Assembly: GCA_037013685.1 (NCBI GenBank)
Contig: CM072885.1
Coordinates: forward strand, 64,831,785-64,895,784
Reading direction: 5' to 3'
DNA length: 64,000 bases
Origin: Acridotheres tristis
Lineage: Eukaryota; Chordata; Aves; Passeriformes; Sturnidae
This document shows positions 47,720 through 59,014 of this stretch, piece by piece. How positions within the stretch are numbered: position 1 is the first letter of the stretch; each line of letters begins with the position of its first letter. A model generated the notes under the pieces. That model did no database searches and was not told the origin of the DNA. It worked only from the letters and a program-made list of their open reading frames with translations. Made by a program: the position numbers and the translations under genes.

Positions 47720-48224
47720 GGATGCTGCACCCAGCCCTGGGCCAGTACAGGCAGGACAAGGACCTGCTGGAGCCACGACAGAGCAGGGACACCAAGGGAT
47801 CAGAGGGGTGGAGCAGCTCTGCTGGGAGGAAAGGCTCAGGGAATGGGGATTGTTCAGCCTGGAGAGGAGAAGGCTTTGGGGTGACCTCATTGTGGCCTTC
47901 CAGTGCCTGAAGGGAGCTCACAGGAAAGATGCAGACAGACTCTTGACAAGGGCATGGAGTGACAGGACAAGGGGCAATGGCTTCACGCTTACAGAGAACA
48001 CGTTTAAATTGGCAAGGAGGAAACAATTGTTCCCTGTGAGGGTGGTGAGGCCCTGGCACAGGTTGCCCAGAGAAGCTGTGGCTGCCCATGGATCCCTGGA
48101 ACAGTCCGAGGCCAGACTGGACAGGGCTTGGAGCAGCCTGGGATAGTGGAAGGTGCCCCATGGCAGGAGGGATGGAAGAAGATGATCTTTAAAGTCCCTT
48201 CCAACCCAAACCATTCCATTGATT
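47720..48224 (+). repeat. CR1 3' end in unit 1
   Basis: Runs through GGCCAGTACAGGCAGGACAA, TTGTTCAGCCTGGAGAGGAG, TTGTGGCCTTCCAGTGCCTG, GGTTGCCCAGAGAAGC and AAAGTCCCTTCCAACCCAAA. It is longer at the 5' side than the counterparts in units 2 and 3. Confidence 0.88.
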
Positions 48225-48249
48225 TCCCCTTCCCTCTGCCTTGTTCCCT

Positions 48250-50852
48250 GGGAGCAAAGTCTGACCCCCACTTGGCTGCCCCTTCCTGTCAGGGGGCTGT
48301 GCACAGCAGTAGGGCCCCCCTGAGCCTCTTTTCCTCCAGGTTAAACACCCCCAGCTCCCTCAGCCCCTCCTCATCAGCCTTGTGCTCCTGCCCCTTGCCC
48401 AGATCCTTTCCCTTCTCTGCACAAGCTCCAGTCCCTCAATGTCCCTCTGCAGTGACAGGCCCAGAACTGGACACAGCATTTGGGCTGAGGGGGATGGACA
48501 GTCACTGCCCTGGTCCTGCTGGCCACACCATTGCTGACCCAGCCCAGGTGCCATTGGCCTTCCTGCCCACCTGAGCACACGCTGTGGACCAGCAACCCCA
48601 GGCCCTTTCCTGCTGGGCTCTCCCCCAGCCTCGAGCTGCTGGAGGTTGTGGCCAAGGGGCTGGAGGTGGCACTTGGCCCTGTTGAACCTCATGTGAAACA
48701 CGACTGGCCCTGACAGTGGGCCCTGGGGCACAGCACCAGTGACCTGCTGCCACCTGCATTAATTCCAGCACCACTCCCCGGGCCCAGCCATCCAGGCAGT
48801 TTTTTCCCAGCAAACAGGGAAGCTGTTAAATCCATGGCCTGCAAGGACCATGCTCTCCAGGAGAATGCTGTGGGAGCAGTGATCAAAGGCTTTACTGAAG
48901 GCCCTGGTATACAACATCCACAGCCTTTCCCCATCCATTAGGTGTTCATAGGAGGAGGTTTGGTCAGTCAAGAAAGACCTGCTTAAACAACCCGTGCCTG
49001 ATGCCCCAGTGGTGCAGCACACATCATGTGATTGCGCTCCACGTAATCTGTTCCATACCCTTCCCTGGCACCAAGGTCAGGCTGACAGGCCTGTGGTTCC
49101 CCCAGTTGTCCTTCCAAGACCTCTCACAGATCTGTCTCATGTTGGCCAACCTCCAGTCACCCAGGAGATCTCCAGTTAACCAGGACCGCTGATAAACAAT
49201 GGAGAGTGGAGCTTCGTCAGCTGCTTCACCAACTCCCTCCATAGCCTTATGAAGAAGGATGGCATCTCCCTACACTTGTGCATGTCTGGGCAGCACAGCA
49301 GCTCACGAACAACTTCCTCCTGCAGTGTGGGGACTTCATTCTGCTCCCTGTTTTCGTCTTCCAGCTCAGGGGGCTGGATATGCAGAGGGTAACTGGGCTT
49401 TCCGTGAAAGGCTGAGGTCACTGAGTACTTCAGCCTTTTCCTCATCCCTGGAGGTAATGTTCCCACTGCAGCATGCAATAAAGGATGGAGAATCTCCTTG
49501 GCCTCTTTTTGTTACTAATGTATTTGGAAAAGCTTTTTCTCTTAACTTTTATGCTGCTGACCAGATTGACTTCTAGCTGGACTTCTACCTTTCTAGTTCT
49601 CTCTCTGCTTATCTCCATGACATCCTTGTAGTATTCCTGAGTTGCCTGACTGTTCTTCCAGAGCTGCTAAACTCTCTGTTCATCCCTGAGTCCCAGTGGA
49701 AGCTTGCTGTTCATCCAGGCAAGCCTTCCTGAATCAGCACATTGGAATGGGCTCCTACTCTACCTGTATGACCTCCTTCCTGAGGAATGTTCAGCCTTCC
49801 TGGGCTCCTTGGCCCCTCGGGACTTCCTCCCAAGGGATTCTCTCAAGCAGTGGTCTGCACAGACCAAAGCCTGTCCTCCACAAATCCAAGGTAGTGGTTT
49901 TGCTGAGCCCCTTCCTTCCTCCCTCCTTTCACTAAGAACCGAAATCAAATCATGTCACAGTCACTGCACCCAAGATGCCTCAGGCAATCTCATCTCCCAC
50001 CAGTGCTGCTCTGTTTGTAAACAGCAGCTCCTCGGGGACACCTCAACTGGTGGGCTCACCTACCAGATTGTCCTGGGGTACAATTCAAAAATGTGTATTC
50101 TATCACCATCTGTTAAAATGTGGGAGGGGTAGTGATCCTTATCTCTGTGGGAGATATCCTCTGCTGATGTGCCATCTGATAAGATCAGGGGGATGATCAT
50201 CGTTATCTTTTCAAAACCCATCCTTCCTCCAGAAGATATATTCCGTTAATGGGCCATTAAGTCCTCTTGTGTGACTGATAAGATTACATCATCCCACTGG
50301 GAGACGATCCAGCAAGGGGGAGGAGACACGCCCTTCCTACCTAGATAAAAAAACTGGGGTTTGGGACGCGAAGGCAGACCTTTCCACTGGATCCCAGAGG
50401 AAAGTGGGACCATTTCCACATCATCGCTGGATCTTCAGAGGAAAACTGCACCTTCTACAGGAGCACTGCTTCAACTGATCCACATCTGTCATCCAGGAGG
50501 ACTGCAACCACCATTCCACGATTTACACGGACTGCTACCAACACCCTGACTGACAGGGAGTCAGGTTGTATTTCTGACTTTGTCAGTGGTTTTTCTTTTA
50601 TATTATTGCATGTATTTTATTTTTTCTCTTTTCTCCTATTAAATTGTATTACTGACTTGGAGTCTCACACTGGTTTTGCTTTCAAACCAACACATAGCTG
50701 TGTCAGGAAGTTCTCTTCCACCTGCTCCAGGAACCTCCTGGAGTGTCTCCTGTCTGCTGGATGGGATTCCAGCAGACACCTGGTAAGTTGAAGATGTCAC
50801 TGGGGATGTCAGCAGTGGATGAGGTGGGGTCATCCATCTACCCCTAATGGAA
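48250..50852 (-). mobile_element. CR1 LINE with ORF2 remnants, inverted, split by a solo LTR (unit 1)
   Basis: On the - strand the segment carries CR1 ORF2 pieces in order: FLEQVEENFL-like DNA near 50,790, a region with AKEPRKAEHS, then EEVVRELLCC, then LSIVYQRSWLTGDLLGDWR, NHRPVSLTLVPGKGMEQ and FSKAFDHCSHSILLE. It ends near GAGGGGCTGAGGGAGCTGG. It lacks the last few hundred bases of a CR1. Stops and indels make it defective. The LTR at about 50,078-50,690 interrupts it; the copies in units 2 and 3 are uninterrupted. Confidence 0.85.
50078..50690 (+). mobile_element. Solo ERV LTR inserted in the CR1 of unit 1
   Basis: Absent from units 2 and 3, whose sequence runs straight from GGGCTCACCTCCCAG to CTGTGTCAGGAAG. 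The insert begins TGTCCTGGGGTACAATTC and ends TTTCAAACCAACA. Near the end it has a CTATTAAATTGTATTACTG polyadenylation-like region. It is related, in opposite orientation, to the LTR at 35,398-36,222. It inserted after unit 1 separated from the ancestor of units 2 and 3, or was not copied with them. Confidence 0.75.
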
Positions 50853-51910
50853 ATCCTTGCCCGCCACTCAGCACTGATGAGACACACCTGGAGGGCTGGT
50901 TCTGGAATCCCAGGATGAGGAAGGCGTGTCCATACTGGAGCAAGTCTGCCAAAGGGCCACTAAGGTGAGAAGGTGCATGGGCAGAGGCTGGGAGAGCTCT
51001 GCTGACTTTTCTTGGTCTGGAGCAGTCTGGGCTGTCTGGTCAGGGTGTACAAACACCTGACTGAAGGTGGGTGGGTGAAAGACACAAGCAAGACACTCTT
51101 CAATGCAGAGATGGCAGGAGACACAATGTTCACAAATGGAACTGTGGCAAGTTGGAAAGGAAGGAATGGTGGTGAAACACTGGCTGAGGTAGCCCAGAGC
51201 GGTTGTGGAGTCCCTGTGCTGGGACCAGAGTTGTCATGAGTCCATCCATGGTGCTGCTGTGCGTGGAAGGAGGTGGGGAGGCAAGAGGAATATGGGATGC
51301 TACAGAGCAATATTAGTTTCAGGCAGCTGAGGAGGAACTACAGTAAACCCTAAATTTAGTGGCTGTACTGGTAAGGGAGGGATTTTACGAAAGTGCCTGC
51401 ATGCCTCATGCAAGAGAAGCTCAGCCAGCCTTGACCACAGGGGCAAGGGGGAACTGTCACAGAATGAGGGACACCTGAATGTGGCAAAGTCCTTCAATGA
51501 GATCAATGGCATGTGAGGGAGTATTCCCTAATAACATATGTAAGGTATTTGGTTAAGAGAATGTGTTTCTAAGGGGGCGTTCTGTACTTAGGTCTTGGTG
51601 TGGGAGCAGGCAGCTCCATGGAAAGGTCAGATTAGTTATCATGGCAGCCCCAGAAGGAGCGAGAGCACTGGGAATTCTTAGCAAAGGTAAAAAATAAATC
51701 CAGACGTTTTCCTGTCATGGTCTAAGGTGTGGTGACAAAGGAGGAGCTATTTGCTCAGTTTTATTCTGTATTTAAAGTTACTTTTTAACTAACTTCTTGG
51801 TTCCTAGCTGTTCTTTGTGACCTTTGCATCCATTAATATCTACATAATTGCTGTTGCACTCTCCCCTTTTGTTTTCCCCGGCCTCTCCATCTGGCATTAT
51901 TCATTTTCAG

Positions 51911-52024
51911 AAGAAGAATGATCAGCCACATACTGGAGTTGTAATCATCCTCTCAAAATTTAATTTCTTAAATATCTCTCCCAGCTGAACAGGGAACTCC
52001 GTGGGGTCTTGAAAGAGGAGACAG
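51911..52024 (+). other. Candidate 5' non-coding exon of A4GALT copy 2
   Basis: Counterpart of the unit 1 segment at 42742. Acceptor (CATTTTCAG) and donor (GACAG then GTGAGT) are kept, while the inside differs clearly from copy 1. Confidence 0.4.
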
Positions 52025-52560
52025 GTGAGTTTTGTGCCTTCTCTATGGCACCGATGCGGTTCTGCAAAGTCCGCACTTCTTTGCCTTCTACAGCTTAAAA
52101 CATTATTTACGGGATAAACCCAGCTCTGGTATGGAGGGTGGGTAATGAAAAGGGTCTGTAAAAGGCAGGATGGGCTGGCTTTTGCTGCCTGTAGCATTGG
52201 CAGCACGCGCTGGCATTTCTGTGCAGAAGGAGAAAACCTTCTGGGGATACAGAGCTGATCATTTGTCTATCGGCTGCCTTTCCTCTGTCTCCCAGTGCTT
52301 GGTGCAGAGTGGTGGCTCCATGCTCTGACATTTGGATGCCTCCCAGTGTAGCTGACAAGTCAGTTTTGGCTCCATGTATGACCTACGCACAGTGATCAAG
52401 GAGCAATGACAAATGGGACTGTGCCACCTCTGTCGTGTTCCCTGCCACTTTGCTTATGCCTGTTGGATTGAAGCTTTTCCTGTTTTCTGAACCTTTCTGT
52501 CCTGGGGCATGGGGCTTTGGAGATGGAGCTCATGGAGGTGAGAGAAATTATTCAATGCTT

Positions 52561-52812
52561 TAGCATGGAAGAGACCTTTGAGATGCTTGAGTCCAACCCC
52601 AAAACACACTCTGCCAAGTCCACCATTCAACCAAGTCCCTAAGTGCCACATCCACACATCTCTTAATTACATCCAGGGACAGTGGCTCCACTACTTTCTT
52701 GGGCTGCCTGTGCCAGTGCCTGATAACTCTTCCAGGGAATAAAATTCTGAGTAGCATCCACTCTGACCTCCCTTGGCACAACTTGAGACCATTTCCCCTG
52801 GTCCTAAAAGCC
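52561..52812 (-). repeat. CR1 3' end fragment in unit 2
   Basis: Orthologous position and sequence order to the CR1 fragment at 43,633 in unit 1. Confidence 0.85.
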
Positions 52813-53683
52813 ACACCCTTCCTCACTGCTTCTTCCTGTGCTGTTCCCCATTGACCTTTGGAGCTCAGTGGTAGCGGAGGAGGAGGTGCTGCTTCTGCTG
52901 CCCTTCACCTTAAGGAGAGGCAAGAGCAGCAGTGCTGATGCTAACACTGAGGATGGAGCTAGACTGACTTATCTGTTTGTGGCTGCCTCGTTAAGAATCT
53001 CTTCCTCTCCATCCCTCCCTTTTGCCGGAAGAGGAGAGCAAGTTAGGGCAGGAGAGTGGAGGGATTGCCTGTCCACCAACAGGATCTACTGAGAGAGCTG
53101 AGCAGGTCAGAGCCAGTGAGGGCTGTGCAGGGCAGGGAAGCAGCCTTGGAACGCCCTTTACAAAGGCAGTTCTTGACCTAATTGTCTGCATCAGCCTCCA
53201 GGGCTGCCCTGTATCCATTCCTTTCCCATCCTCCATCCATCCTGCCAAGATATGTAACATGAACAATGGGCCAGGCTCTCTGCAGGGGAAGGTGGTTGGT
53301 TTGGAAAGGCAGCAACTGCCACATCAACAGCCTGGAAGACTGAGGCTTGTGTTTGGTTTGGGGGAAGGACATGTTGTGTATCAGGAGTAAACAACAGCTC
53401 TCATGACAACCAGCTGGCAGCAGCTCCACATAGTGTCTGTTCAGAGGCTCCAGGAATGGTCCTAAGGAACATTGCTATTTCCTCCTGCCAGGACCTTTGC
53501 AGACGTGTCTCATGTCTCCTGTTCACAGTGACTTGAAGTTCTATAGGGTGACAGATGAGGTTTGTAATGGTGTTCCAGAGTTTGTTGTACACTGCTATGA
53601 AGGTGGGACACACCTGTGAATGAAAGCTCATACTCTGCTGCCTCATCTGTCAGGTTTTTCTCTTCTTTCCTTTCCTTCAGATC

Positions 53684-54817
53684 ATGATGGCTGTCTCGGG
53701 AGAGCAGGCTCTGGCTGGAGAGAGAATGCTCCGGATGCCCAGCTGCCTGCTAAAGCTCACCAGAGTGGTGCTGAGCCACAAACCGTGGGCCCTGTTTTTC
53801 CTCATCTTTGTGTTCATATCCTTCACCTACCACAAGTTCTACTGGGGTATCTGGGAGGACTCAGAGAACAGACTCCCCACCTATGACTCGTCTGCTGAGA
53901 TCGGCTGTGCTCACTATGTGACTTCTCCCATCAACATTGCTGGTGAGTCCCCTCCTTCTGCAGGAAATGTGTTTTTTGTGGAGACCTCAGAGCAAACTTC
54001 CCCAAGTTACCTGTTCTCATGCTCTGCGGAGTCAGCAGCCAGGACACACCCTGAATCAAGAGTCGTGGTGCTGATGAAAGGCTTGGCCAAAGAGAACGCT
54101 TCCCTACCCAAGCACTGGGCTTTCTCCTTGCTGAGATGCTTCCCCAACGTGGAAATCCAACCCCTGAACTTGACAGAGCTCTTTTCTGGAACACCTCTGG
54201 CACAGTGGTACGTGCAGCCTCAGCGGCAGCAGGAGCCTCATTTTCCAGTTATCCTGGCTGATGCCGCCAGGATTGTCCTCATGTGGAAATTTGGTGGCAT
54301 CTACCTGGATACAGACTTCATTGTGCTTAAGAACTTACAGAACCTCACCAATGCCCTTGGGATTCAGGATCATGATGTACTGAATGGGGCCTTTCTGTCC
54401 TTTAAGCCCAAGCACAAGTTCATGGAGCTTTGCATGCAGGACTTTGTGGAGAACTACAATCCCTGGATCTGGGGACACCAGTGCCCAGGGCTCCTAACTC
54501 GTGTCTTCAAGAAGTGGTGCAACATCAAGACTATCGAGACCATGAGCTGCCAAGGTGTGAGTGCTCTTGCCCCAGAAGTTGTTTATCCTATTCCCTGGCA
54601 TCACTGGAAGAAGTTGTTTGAGGCAGTCAGTGCCTCAGAGTTTCACCAGCTCCTGAAGAAAACCTATGCAGTGCACATATGGAACAAGCTGAGCCATGGG
54701 ACCAAGTTAGTGATCCACTCCCAGGCTCTGCTGGCTCAGCTCTATTCCCAGTTCTGCCCTGCCACCTATGCAAAGATGAAAGAGGACTATGAAGAGTTGT
54801 CAAGGCGTGCAGTGTGA
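53684..54817 (+). CDS. A4GALT: Alpha-1,4-galactosyltransferase, copy 2 (derived)
   Basis: Same architecture and length (377 residues) as copy 1, with intact signal anchor, DXD (209-211), Gln228 and C-terminal domain, and a splice acceptor just before the ATG. It differs from copy 1 at 29 residues. Many differences cluster at 179-195 (QPQRQQEPHFPVILADAARI) and 242-285. In the latter, NGW becomes NPW and GHQGPE becomes GHQCPG. Sequon N84 is lost (NIA) and a new one appears at N162 (NLT). Changes private to this copy include Q306H/D307H in the conserved PWQDW motif (here PWHHW), N326K and S369Y. No stop or frameshift, so it is presumably translatable. Whether it still makes Gb3, uses another acceptor, or is decaying cannot be told from sequence alone. 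Confidence 0.94.
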   Translation: MMAVSGEQALAGERMLRMPSCLLKLTRVVLSHKPWALFFLIFVFISFTYHKFYWGIWEDSENRLPTYDSSAEIGCAHYVTSPINIAGESPPSAGNVFFVETSEQTSPSYLFSCSAESAARTHPESRVVVLMKGLAKENASLPKHWAFSLLRCFPNVEIQPLNLTELFSGTPLAQWYVQPQRQQEPHFPVILADAARIVLMWKFGGIYLDTDFIVLKNLQNLTNALGIQDHDVLNGAFLSFKPKHKFMELCMQDFVENYNPWIWGHQCPGLLTRVFKKWCNIKTIETMSCQGVSALAPEVVYPIPWHHWKKLFEAVSASEFHQLLKKTYAVHIWNKLSHGTKLVIHSQALLAQLYSQFCPATYAKMKEDYEELSRRAV

Positions 54818-55524
54818 CCTGTAGGGTCTTGGCAGTGGGGATGTTCCCCAGACTGAAGGAAATAGAGTGCCTTTCACCTTTCCCAGAGCTGGGTTCTAGA
54901 CTCCAGAGGAGGTGTTCTGTTTGACAGCTCTGTTGTTTTGTGACTAATGTCCCTGGTATCTGCCTCAGATCCTTTGTGTTTCAAATTTACAGCAGAACCT
55001 GAGTCAGCCTTCCTTGCTGTCCTTCAGGAGACCTGTTGCTGAAGGGAAGGTTGAAGTTGTTCATCAGCACCTCTCAGCTGGTTCTCTCTTGGTGTTCTCC
55101 AATGGGTCCTCCTGTGGATCCCAGGCTCAGCAGCCCCTTGTGATGTTTCAACAGCTGTAGCGACCCTTGGCTTGCTCTCTGTGGCATTTCTGAGTTTTTA
55201 AATCACTGCGAGACAGTGCCAAAGGGCGTGGTTTTCTGGAGCTCAGAACAGAATTCCCTGGCTGGCCAAGATCCTTTATGCCTGGGGAAATACATGAAGA
55301 GTACCTGAAAATTGCTTTAAGAAGCAGAAAACATTTTACATCCCTGCATGGCTCAGTGTAAAGTTCTTCTGAACTTCTAAAGTGAGAAATGTTCAAATGA
55401 TGCTTCCTACTGTTTCAGATTCCACAGCAGAGGAATGACTTTTCTGGGACTCGGACAATAATCCAATGCACTTCTGCCTTGTCTTAGCGCAGAGGATCAC
55501 TCTGTAAATATGAACTGCATTCTC

Positions 55525-55530
55525 AATAAA
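55525..55530 (+). promoter_or_regulatory. Probable poly(A) signal of A4GALT copy 2
   Basis: AATAAA about 710 bases after the stop codon, in CTCAATAAAATGCC. The same site is present in unit 3. It is absent from unit 1, whose 3' flank is different from 47,214 onward. Confidence 0.5.
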
Positions 55531-55607
55531 ATGCCTTCTTTTCCAGAAGGAGGTCTGTGTTGGGATCATTGCTTTCTCTAGTGCAGTAACGACATCCTGC
55601 CAGGAGC

Positions 55608-55966
55608 AGAGAAGGCTTTGAGGCTCCCTCATTGTGGCCTTCAAGTGCCTGAAGGGAGACCACAGGAAAGATGCAGACAGACTCTTTGCAAGGATCTGCA
55701 GTGATAGGACAAGGGGCAACGGCTTCACACTTACAGAGAACACGTTTAAATTGGCTAGGAGGAAACAATTGTTCCCTGTGAGGGTGGTGAGGCCCTGGCA
55801 CAGGTTGCCCAGAGAAGCTGTGGCTGCCCATGGATCCCTGGAACAGTCCGAGGCCAGACTGGACAGGGCTTGGAGCAGCCTGGGATAGTGGAAGGTGCCC
55901 CATGGCAGGAGGGATGGAAGAAGATGATCTTTAAAGTCCCTTCCAACCCAAACCATTCCATTGATT
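55608..55966 (+). repeat. CR1 3' end in unit 2
   Basis: Same terminal CR1 segment as in unit 1 but starting only at about GAGAAGGCTTTGAGG. The sequence before it is the unit 2/3-specific 3' flank of A4GALT. Confidence 0.85.
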
Positions 55967-55991
55967 TCCCCTTCCCTCTGCCTTGTTCCCT

Positions 55992-57963
55992 GGGAGCAAA
56001 GTCTGACCCCCACTTGGCTGCCCCTTCCTGTCAGGGGGCTGTGCACAGCAGTAGGGCCCCCCTGAGCCTCTTTTCCTCCAGGTTAAACACCCCCAGCTCC
56101 CTCAGCCCCTCCTCATCAGCCTTGTGCTCCTGCCCCTTGCCCAGATCCTTTCCCTTCTCTGCACAAGCTCCAGTCCCTCAATGTCCCTCTGCAGTGACAG
56201 GCCCAGAACTGGACACAGCATTTGGGCTGAGGGGGATGGACAGTCACTGCCCTGGTCCTGCTGGCCACACCATTGCTGACCCAGCCCAGGTGCCATTGGC
56301 CTTCCTGCCCACCTGAGCACACGCTGTGGACCAGCAACCCCAGGCCCTTTCCTGCTGGGCTCTCCCCCAGCCTCGAGCTGCTGGAGGTTGTGGCCAAGGG
56401 GCTGGAGGTGGCACTTGGCCCTGTTGAACCTCATGTGAAACACGACTGGCCCTGACAGTGGGCCCTGGGGCACAGCACCAATGACCTGCTGCCACCTGCA
56501 TTAATTCCAGCACCACTCCCCGGGCCCAGCCATCCAGGCAGTTTTTTCCCAGCAAACAGGGAAGCTGTTAAATCCATGGCCTGCAAGGACCATGCTCTCC
56601 AGGAGAATGCTGTGGGAGCAGTGATCAAAGGCTTTACTGAAGGCCCTGGTATACAACATCCACAGCCTTTCCCCATCCATTAGGTGTTCATAGGAGGAGG
56701 TTTGGTCAGTCAAGAAAGACCTGCTTAAACAACCCGTGCCTGATGCCCCAGTGGTGCAGCACACATCATGTGATTGCGCTCCACATAATCTGTTCCATAC
56801 CCTTCCCTGGCACCAAGGTCAGGCTGACAGGCCTGTGGTTCCCCCAGTTGTCCTTCCAAGACCTCTCACAGATCTGTCTCATGTTGGCCAACCTCCAGTC
56901 ACCCAGGAGATCTCCAGTTAACCAGGACCGCTGATAAACAATGGAGAGTGGAGCTTCGTCAGCTGCTTCACCAACTCCCTCCATAGCCTTATGAAGAAGG
57001 ATGGCATCTCCCTACACTTGTGCATGTCTGGGCAGCACAGCAGCTCACGAACAACTTCCTCCTGCAGTGTGGGGACTTCATTCTGCTCCCTGTTTTCGTC
57101 TTCCAGCTCAGGGGGCTGGATATGCAGAGGGTAACTGGGCTTTCCGTGAAAGGCTGAGGTCACTGAGTACTTCAGCCTTTTCCTCATCCCTGGAGGTAAT
57201 GTTCCCACCGCAGCATGCAATAAAGGATGGAGAATCTCCTTGGCCTCTTTTTGTTACTAATGTATTTGGAAAAGCTTTTTCTCTTAACTTTTATGCTGCT
57301 GACCAGATTGACTTCTAGCTGGACTTCTACCTTTCTAGTTCTCTCTCTGCTTATCTCCATGACATCCTTGTAGTATTCCTGAGTTGCCTGACTGTTCTTC
57401 CAGAGCTGCTAAACTCTCTGTTCATCCCTGAGTCCCAGTGGAAGCTTGCTGTTCATCCAGGCAAGCCTTCCTGAATCAGCACATTGGAATGGGCTCCTAC
57501 TCTACCTGTATGACCTCCTTCCTGAGGAATGTTCAGCCTTCCTGGGCTCCTTGGCCCCTCGGGACTTCCTCCCAAGGGATTCTCTCAAGCAGTGGTCTGC
57601 ACAGACCAAAGCCTGTCCTCCACAAGTCCAAGGTAGTGGTTTTGCTGAGCTCCTTCCTTCTTCTCTCCTTTCACTGAGAACCAAAATCAAATCATGTCAC
57701 AGTCACTGCACCCAAGATGCCTCAGGCAATCTCATCTCCCACCAGTGCTGCTCTGTTTGTAAACAGCAGCTCCCCGGGGACACCTCAACTGGCGGGCTCA
57801 CCTCCCAGCTGTGTCAGGAAGTTCTCTTCCACCTGCTCCAGGAACCTCCTGTAGTGTTTCCTATATGCTGGATGGGATTCCAGCAGACACCTGGTAAGTT
57901 AAAGATGTCACTGGGGATGTCAGCAGTGGATGATGTGGGGTCGTCCATCTACCCCTAATGGAA
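55992..57963 (-). mobile_element. CR1 LINE with ORF2 remnants, inverted (unit 2)
   Basis: Uninterrupted counterpart of the unit 1 element, with the same ORF2 remnants (RPVSLTLVPGKGMEQ, AFSKAFDHCSHSILLE). It forms the right end of the duplicated unit. Confidence 0.87.
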
Positions 57964-59014
57964 ATCCTTTCCCGCCACTCAGCACTGATGAGACACACCT
58001 GGAGGGCTGGTTCTGGAATCCCAGGATGAGGAAGGCGTGTCCATACTGGAGCAAGTCTGGCAAAGGGCCACTAAGGTGAGAAGGTGCACGGGCAGAGGCT
58101 GGGAGAGCTCTGCTGACTTTTCTTGGTCTGGAGCAGTCTGGGCTGTCTGGTCAGGGTGTACAAACGCCTGAGTGAAGGTGGGTGGGTGAAGGACACAAGC
58201 AAGATCACTGCAGAGATGGCAGGAGACACAATGTTCACAAATGGAACTGTGGCAAGTTGGAAAGGAAGGAATGGTGGTGAAACACTGGCTGAGGTAGCCC
58301 AGAGCGGTTGTGGAGTCCCTGTGCTGGGACCAGAGTTGTCATGAGTCCATCCATGGTGCTGCTGTGCGTGGAAGGAGGTGGGGAGGCAAGAGGAATATGG
58401 GATGCTACAGAGCAATATTAGTTTCAGGCAGCTGAGGAGGAACTACAGTAAACCCTAAATTTAGTGGCTGTACTGGTAAGGGAGGGATTTTACGAAAGTG
58501 CCTGCATGCCTCATGCAAGAGAAGCTCAGCCAGCCTTGACCACAGGGGCAAGGGGGAACTGTCACAGAATGAGGGACACCTGAATGTGGCAAAGTCCTTC
58601 AATGAGATCAATGGCATGTGAGAGAGTATTCCCTAATAACATATGTAAGGTATTTGGTTAAGAGAATGTGTTTCTAAGGGGGCGTTCTGTACTTAGGTCT
58701 TGGTGTGGGAGCAGGCAGCTCCATGGAAAGGTCAGATTAGTTATCATGGCAGCCCCAGAAGGAGTGTGGGCACTGGGAATACTTAGCAAAGGCAAAAGAA
58801 AATCCAGACGTTTTCCTGTCATGGTCTAAGGTGTGGTGACAAAGGAGGAGCTATTTGCTCAGTTTTATTCTGTATTTAAAGTTACTTTTTAACTAACTTC
58901 TTGGTTCCTAGCTGTTCTTTGTGACCTTTGCATCCATCAATATCTGCATAATTGCTGTCTCACACTCCCCATTTGTTTTCCCTGGCCTCTCCATCTGGCA
59001 TTGTTCATTTTCAG

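Larger units (their letters stand above)
41679..50852 (+). repeat. Tandem duplication unit 1 (A4GALT copy 1)
   Basis: The first of three direct repeats, 9174 bp to the start of unit 2, measured from the shared ATCCTTGCCC/CTCAGCACTGATGAGACAC start. It is longer than unit 2 mainly because it carries solo LTRs at 46,366-47,061 and about 50,078-50,690, and because its 5' segment 42,515-43,190 and 3' segment 47,214-47,880 differ from the other units. Confidence 0.93.
50853..57963 (+). repeat. Tandem duplication unit 2 (A4GALT copy 2)
   Basis: The second direct repeat, 7111 bp. It is nearly identical to unit 3 along its whole length, including intron-like and CR1 parts. It starts in a + strand CR1 fragment and ends in the 5' part of a - strand CR1. 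Confidence 0.95.

Noticed and set aside
55393..56046. 217-codon - strand open frame in unit 2, repeated at 62491-63144 in unit 3
   Set aside because: It runs antisense through a CR1 3' end and the A4GALT 3' flank, including the complement of the CR1 tail; it is broken in unit 1 and resembles no protein.
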